From positions 310,001-374,000 of the forward strand of contig CAWJXM010000003.1 in assembly GCA_963846635.1 (NCBI GenBank): a stretch of 64,000 bases of DNA, read 5' to 3'. This DNA comes from AP-15 sp963846635 (GTDB lineage: Bacteria > Pseudomonadota > Alphaproteobacteria > ATCC43930 > CGMCC-115725). The notes below the pieces were generated by a model. That model was not told the DNA's origin. It searched no databases and saw nothing but the letters and a program-made list of their open reading frames with translations. The translations under genes and the position numbers were made by a program. Below, in pieces: positions 60,411 through 64,000 of the stretch (position 1 is the first letter of the stretch; each line of letters begins with the position of its first letter).

Positions 60411-61131
60411 TTAAGTGTGCGGCCGTAGACCGTGCCGCGGTGCCTGGCGCAGTGTCTCGGGGATTGGCTGCAGCATATCGAGTGCACTGGCCTTTTGTGG
60501 CTGTCGGCTGAGATTTTCGCCGATATTGCACCATATATCCGCCTCACGGATGTCCGGTATCTGGCCCAGCATTGACCGGCTGGCGAGCTGGCGTCTCTCC
60601 GAGGCTTCATCGATGACGATCCAAGTGGTGCGCTGGTGGCGGCTAGCGGCGGTATAGGCTTTGAAGCTGTGGCTCGCTTGCGATCCGGCTGGCATGGCAT
60701 GGATGTGTTCGGTCGCCGTGCTGTTTTGGGCGGTGTCGACGGTCATCGCATAGCCGTAGGTCAGGCGCACGGGTGCGTCGGGGCGTGCCTGGATCCGTCG
60801 CCATGCGACAAGGCCTTCAACGCCAGCATCGTTGCGTACGATCATGCCCTGATCGGTCAGTTGGCGGATTTCGACAACGTCGCCGTTGTTAGCGAGCACG
60901 CTCTTGCGGCCGGGGACGCGCGCATCATGGACGCGATCGAAGAGGCGCACGCGATCGCCGACGGCGAGCGGCAATTTGTAGGTCTCGCCATTGCGGTCGG
61001 TTGCATCCAGGACTGGGGCGTCTCGTCCAAGCCGGCCTGCGCGACGCAGTTCGGAACGAATGGCGGCACTTATCTCGCGCGCGTCCGCATTCGTCGGCGC
61101 CGAGACCGTCAGCTTAAAATCACGGAGAGTC
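60411..61131 (-). pseudogene. MobF/TraA-type conjugative relaxase, helicase-domain fragment
   Basis: One open frame from the IS1 edge reads LRDFKLTVSAPTNADAREIS, AAIRSELRRAGRLGRDAPVL, LPLAVGDRVRLFDRVHDARV, NGDVVEIRQLTDQGMIVRND, PVRLTYGYAMTVDTAQNSTA, ATEHIHAMPAGSQ and TWIVIDEASERRQLASRSML. This is the RecD/UvrD-like helicase C-terminal part of TraA/MobF relaxases of alphaproteobacterial plasmids. The N-terminal relaxase domain (three-His motif) is gone; the upstream edge is the IS1 terminal repeat. The plasmid was once self-transmissible or mobilisable. Confidence 0.8.
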
Positions 61132-61873
61132 CTAACTGAAGATACATAGGAAGGTGGCGACGAGGGCGGCGAAGTTGCACGGATTGTCGTGGAAGTGATG
61201 ATAGATGCGCAGGGACAGATCGACCATCTCCACGGCTTTGGAAACGACCTTGGTACGACGGCGAAAGCGGGCGACGAAGTGACGAATGTTGCTGTTGTCC
61301 TGCTCGATGGAGAACGTCAGGTCTTTACCGGTGAAGAGTTGATCCTGCGGAATGAGGCGGTGAAAGCCTTCCCAATCGTCGGTTAGGAAGGGTTTGCCCT
61401 GGATCCCGACTTTATCGAGGAGCTTTTGACAGAGCCTGCCCCCGCGAAGGCGGGGGCGGCATCATCACGGCCACCAAGCACCCAGGCGACGGTGCGCCGA
61501 CGGACAGGGTCATACGCTCGCCAAATCCAGAGTTTTTCAGTCTTTTTTTGAGAAAATGCCACATCTCGTCGAGCGTGATAATGACGGTCTCGGCTGTCAC
61601 GGCCGGTTCGGGCAGCCGCCGGGCTTCGTTACGAACCCACTTAAGGACCGCGACATCGCTGACCCCGAGAAGGCGAGCGATGCTGCAAAAGCTCATATTG
61701 CCCATGGCATAAAGCATCAGCGCCAGAGCCTTCATTCCCGGCGGCTTGCCACGCGGCGGCGTGTTCGTGAAATTGCATCCGCAGGCCTTGCATTGGTAGC
61801 GTTGCAGATTGCGAACCGTTCCCCTCTTGACGTAATCCGTCCCTTGACAGCGCTTGCAGACAATCCCGCCCAT
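61132..61873 (-). pseudogene. IS1-family transposase with A7 slip site and repeat A interruption
   Basis: InsA-like start MGGIVCKRCQGTDYVKRGTV (zinc finger), FTNTPPRGKPPGMKALALML, ARLLGVSDVAVLKWVRNEAR (helix-turn-helix), then VIITLDEMWHFLKK (first Asp). After seven A (61543-61549) the -1 frame gives TEKLWIWRAYDPVRRRTVAW, VLGGRDDA. Repeat A (61433-61457) follows, then QKLLDKVGIQGKPFLTDDWE (second Asp), LTFSIEQDNSNIRHFVARFR (Glu), RIYHHFHDN. The A7 run could be a programmed frameshift site as in IS1. Repeat A breaks the frame again. Confidence 0.85.
61433..61457 (-). repeat. Repeat A, uninterrupted copy inside IS1 transposase
   Basis: Contains the perfect hairpin GCCCCCGC-GAAG-GCGGGGGC preceded by AGCCT. 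It lies between the GGRDDA and QKLLDKVG codons. The only copy in the window not split by the IS4-family element, so it shows the empty target. Confidence 0.88.
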
Positions 61874-61947
61874 GGCTCCCCCTTTCTATGGCGAACCATG
61901 CCCTTCTACACCAGATTCCTCACATGTATCTAAAGTTAGGACTCTCC

Positions 61948-62220
61948 GACCATCGATGGGGTCGGTCGGTGACGCCTACGACAACGCCATGGCCGAGAGC
62001 TTCTTCTCCACCCTCGAGGCCGAGCTACTCAGCCGTCGCCGGTTCGCATCTCAGGCCGAGGCGAAGATGGCCTGCTTTAGCTACATCGAGGGTTGGTATA
62101 ACCCGGTGCGACTGCATTCGGGCCTGGGATACCGCTCGCCGATAACCTACGAAGCCGACATGCAGGCCACCATGACCACGACCTAACCCGCAAGCCGACT
62201 AACCGTCCACTGAAACGGGG
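61948..62220 (+). pseudogene. IS3-family orfB C-terminal fragment
   Basis: SMGSVGDAYDNAMAESFFST, LEAELLSRRRFASQAEAKMA, CFSYIEGWYNPVRLHSGLGY and RSPITYEADMQ form the C-terminal DDE end (Glu in MAESFFSTLE) of an IS3-group transposase, with the stop at 62186 and the IS right end (CCACTGAAACGGGGCAACCT) just after. The rest was lost at the IS1 junction. Confidence 0.88.
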
Positions 62221-62263
62221 CAACCTCAAGGGTCGTTTTCACGACACCCGCGTTGTGCCCGGA

Positions 62264-62446
62264 TTATTTCTTCAGGGTTTCGCGGGCAGCATCCTTGGCG
62301 CCGCCCGCCGTGTTCTGTACCTTCCCCGCGGTCTTCTCCGCAGCACCTTCAGCCTGTGTTTTTGCGTCTCCGGTCACCTTGCCAACGGCCTCTTTGACGG
62401 CCCCTTTCGCCTGGTGCGCCGCACCCACAACTCGATCCTTATCCAT
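62264..62446 (-). CDS. CsbD-like general stress protein
   Basis: 60 residues: MDKDRVVGAAHQAKGAVKEA, VGKVTGDAKTQAEGAAEKTA, GKVQNTAGGAKDAARETLKK. This is a CsbD family protein, small, Ala/Lys/Glu-rich and natively helical, usually induced in the general stress response. AGGAGG lies seven bases before the ATG. An EcfG-like promoter (GTAAC-N16-CGTT) lies just upstream and the ECF sigma gene is the next gene upstream on the same strand. Confidence 0.92.
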   Translation of the reverse strand: MDKDRVVGAAHQAKGAVKEAVGKVTGDAKTQAEGAAEKTAGKVQNTAGGAKDAARETLKK

Positions 62447-62473
62447 GTTTGTCCTCCTTGTACGCTCATGATA

Positions 62474-62498
62474 AACGTTCGATTGATTAATCAGTTAC
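62474..62498 (-). promoter_or_regulatory. Candidate EcfG-type promoter for csbD
   Basis: On the minus strand GTAAC (62498-62494), a 16-bp spacer, then CGTT (62477-62474). The EcfG consensus is GGAAC-N16/17-CGTT, so one mismatch. It ends 27 bp before the csbD start codon. Confidence 0.5.
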
Positions 62499-62554
62499 CC
62501 GCCTATTGCATCCGAGGCACATTTAGGGCTGGGCCGTCAGGGCATGTTGCCTAG

Positions 62555-63097
62555 TCATGCGGCATGGCGCATGTGCGAGCCCGCATCGTGCTGTGAGGAC
62601 TGTGGCGGTGCCGCTTCATGCGCACTCATCAGCTCCCGCAGCGTTTCGCGGCCGCGCGACAGCCGCGACCGTACCGTGCCGATTGGAATGTCCAAAATCT
62701 GTGCCACTTGCTCGTAGTGCATGCCTTCGAGGCCAACGAGGAGGAGGACCTGTCGTTGGGTCTCGGGCAGACGCCCCAGAGCTCGATGAAGATCGCGCAA
62801 CTGTAAAGCACCCGTGGCATTTTCTGCGACAGGCAGGTCGGCAGCGACATCCTCGACCGGGACCTCTGTCCCACCGCGGGCTGAGCGGCGGACGTCGTTG
62901 ACATACTGGTTATGGAGGATCGTAAACAGCCAAGCCCGTAGATCAGTACCCTCTTGCCACAGGTGGCGTTTGGCAAGAGCGCGAACGAGGCAACTCTGGA
63001 CGAGGTCGTCGGCACGCGTCGCATCCCGGGTCAGAGCGCGTGCGTACCGTCGCAAGCGCGGGATTTCGGATTCAAGACGGTCTGCAATTTCGGACAT
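62555..63097 (-). CDS. ECF-family RNA polymerase sigma factor (EcfG-like)
   Basis: 180 residues. Region 2: RLRRYARALTRDATRADDLVQSCLVRALAK, RAWLFTILHNQYVNDVRRSA. Region 4: ALGRLPETQRQVLLLVGLEGMHYEQVAQILDIPIGTVRSRLSRGRETL. This layout fits the EcfG/ECF15-like sigmas that drive the alphaproteobacterial general stress response. No PhyR/NepR genes are nearby, so this may be a second, accessory copy. It lies upstream of csbD on the same strand, separated by about 110 bp that hold a candidate EcfG-type promoter. Confidence 0.9.
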   Translation of the reverse strand: MSEIADRLESEIPRLRRYARALTRDATRADDLVQSCLVRALAKRHLWQEGTDLRAWLFTILHNQYVNDVRRSARGGTEVPVEDVAADLPVAENATGALQLRDLHRALGRLPETQRQVLLLVGLEGMHYEQVAQILDIPIGTVRSRLSRGRETLRELMSAHEAAPPQSSQHDAGSHMRHAA

Positions 63098-63266
63098 CGG
63101 TCATCCCCTTGCGGCTTTTCAGCCTCATTGTTGGAATGAACCGACAGTACCTATGCAATGCAATCCCTTGATGTATGCTGCCGATCAATTTGTGAAGTGT
63201 TATTTCTACTGGTAATTCCATGTAAACCTATAGTGAATTCTGTAACATTATGTTACCGGATGAGGC

Positions 63267-64000
63267 TTATCCCGTTATCCCAAGGGGGGGGTCAACATCT
63301 GGGGTTTGCCCGGCGGCCGCGCTGTAACTAGTTGTTGCTGGGGTTTTTGCGGCGCGGCCTGAACCGTCCTGTCGAGTTCCGGCCGCCGTCTTGCGCTGCC
63401 GTGGCCGGCGTCGGACCGTGGCCACGCCCTTGCGGGGGTTGTCGCGGCCGATGATGTTCCAATAGCTCGTCGGGTGGTGATGCGAGGCCAGGCCGAGGAC
63501 AGTCTCGAAGGAGACGTGTCGATAGAAGCGGCGGTTGTAGCGGAAGACAAACTCGTTGAGGTAGCTATCGATGTGCTTTCGGCGCAGGCCGTGATAGGTG
63601 CCGAGCCCCCACCGTTTCATCAAGGAGAAGACCCGGTGAATCCAGGGTAGCACCACGTGACCCGCCATCTTGCCGACGGTCCGCGGGTCGTGCCGATAAT
63701 CGGTGAGCCCGGGATAGGATTGGTGGCCATCGGTCAGCAGCGTTGTTCCGGGCTTCACGTTGGCCCGGACGAAGGTTTCGAGGGATGCGGCGGAATTATC
63801 AGGAATTGCGGCCAGGCGGATACGACCCGACCGAGTGTCCAAGTATCTTGCCCCTTTCCGCCTGGGCTTTGCTTGGTTGGCCCCACGGTCGATCACCTCG
63901 ACCGCGCCGGCGATAAGGATCTTTCCGGATTTCACAGGGTCGAAGAAGGTGTTGTCGGCGCGGAACAGGATTTTGGCCTGGTCGACCTCCACGACGCCCT
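63267..64000 (-). CDS. IS1595-family (ISXO2-like) transposase, open at right edge
   Basis: More than 240 residues. VEVDQAKILFRAD (first Asp), GKILIAGAVEVIDRGANQAK, NVKPGTTLLTDGHQSYPGLT (second Asp), HRVFSLMKRWGLGTYHGLRR and SYLNEFVFRYNRRFYRHVSF match the ISXO2-like DDE/N domain. The zinc-ribbon start is beyond the window. A long basic C-terminal tail follows. It differs clearly from the IS1595 element at 24.2 kb, so it is a separate IS type. Confidence 0.88.
   Translation of the reverse strand, partial: GVVEVDQAKILFRADNTFFDPVKSGKILIAGAVEVIDRGANQAKPRRKGARYLDTRSGRIRLAAIPDNSAASLETFVRANVKPGTTLLTDGHQSYPGLTDYRHDPRTVGKMAGHVVLPWIHRVFSLMKRWGLGTYHGLRRKHIDSYLNEFVFRYNRRFYRHVSFETVLGLASHHHPTSYWNIIGRDNPRKGVATVRRRPRQRKTAAGTRQDGSGRAAKTPATTSYSAAAGQTPDVDPPLGITG

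Larger units (their letters stand above)
61124..61947 (-). mobile_element. IS1-family element with repeat A inserted in its transposase
   Basis: Ends GGAGAGTCCTAACT (61124) and its near inverse ending at 61947 (ATGTATCTAAAGTTAGGACT then CTCC). No target duplication is seen; one side is relaxase, the other an IS3 fragment. The transposase carries repeat A. Confidence 0.85.

Noticed and set aside
1..64000. tRNA, rRNA or CRISPR array
   Set aside because: I looked for tRNA-like T-loop and CCA patterns and for regularly spaced 25-40-bp repeats and saw none; a dedicated search (tRNAscan, CRISPR finder) would be needed to exclude them fully.

Overview
The window looks like part of an alphaproteobacterial replicon, probably a plasmid or chromid rather than core chromosome. 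The DNA is GC-rich throughout. The right end carries a repABC-type RepC initiator with a candidate internal AT-rich origin and a piece of a MobF/TraA-type relaxase. Other lineage hints are a FixK-like Crp/Fnr regulator with several FixK/FNR boxes, an ECF sigma factor beside csbD, and a DUF2934 protein. About a third of the window is insertion sequences and their wreckage, and many chromosomal-type genes survive only as fragments (tex, trxB-like, umuC, capA, alpha/beta hydrolases).

Layout. 1-1.6 kb: 5' part of a group II intron on the minus strand, then a small DUF2934 gene. 2.2-9.0 kb: a minus-strand catabolic operon read gntR > phyH > SAF-domain oxidoreductase > aldo/keto reductase > two amidohydrolases, substrate unknown. 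9.2-12.3 kb: a UBP-type zinc-finger gene, gene remnants, a winged-helix-like protein and a small membrane protein. 12.6-17.1 kb: divergent hxlR/azoreductase, two pirins (one frameshifted) and a D-2-hydroxyacid dehydrogenase. 17.35-20.8 kb: an IS cluster. 20.9-38.9 kb: an oxygen-limitation island. It holds a PhoU-like protein, universal stress proteins, BON and CBS proteins, a Crp/Fnr regulator, a group 3b-type NiFe hydrogenase operon with maturation genes and an embedded cyclic-nucleotide-binding protein, a PfkB kinase and PEP synthase. FixK/FNR boxes precede several of these units with nearly constant spacing. 38.9-43.1 kb: an IS5 remnant, a cyclase-type AAA ATPase that has lost its catalytic domain, and a SnoaL-like gene. 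43.4-47.7 kb: a three-level nest, ISAs1 inside IS982 inside IS1634. 47.7-50.5 kb: a peptidoglycan-binding protein, a DUF1330 protein and a secreted heparin-lyase-like protein. 50.5-58.0 kb: a second IS cluster. 58.1-64 kb: RepC, a candidate counter-transcribed RNA, a small RHH-like protein, a relaxase fragment, IS1, csbD, an ECF sigma factor and a partial IS1595 element.

The most unusual signal is in the IS clusters. A 1,546-bp IS4-family element is present three times (18194, 51111, 53773), each inserted in the core of a short GC-rich palindrome (repeat A). Repeat A itself interrupts IS481, IS1634, IS110 and IS1 transposase genes. A second short repeat (repeat B, reading PFDKLRR in one frame) interrupts the IS4-family transposase twice per copy and IS1634 once. 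Complementary halves of IS481, IS982 and IS1634 lie on opposite sides of a 34-kb block bounded by inverted IS4-family copies. This implies that the block, including the hydrogenase island, has been inverted by recombination between them.

Several genes carry one-base frameshifts. These may be real decay or sequencing error; the sequence alone cannot decide.
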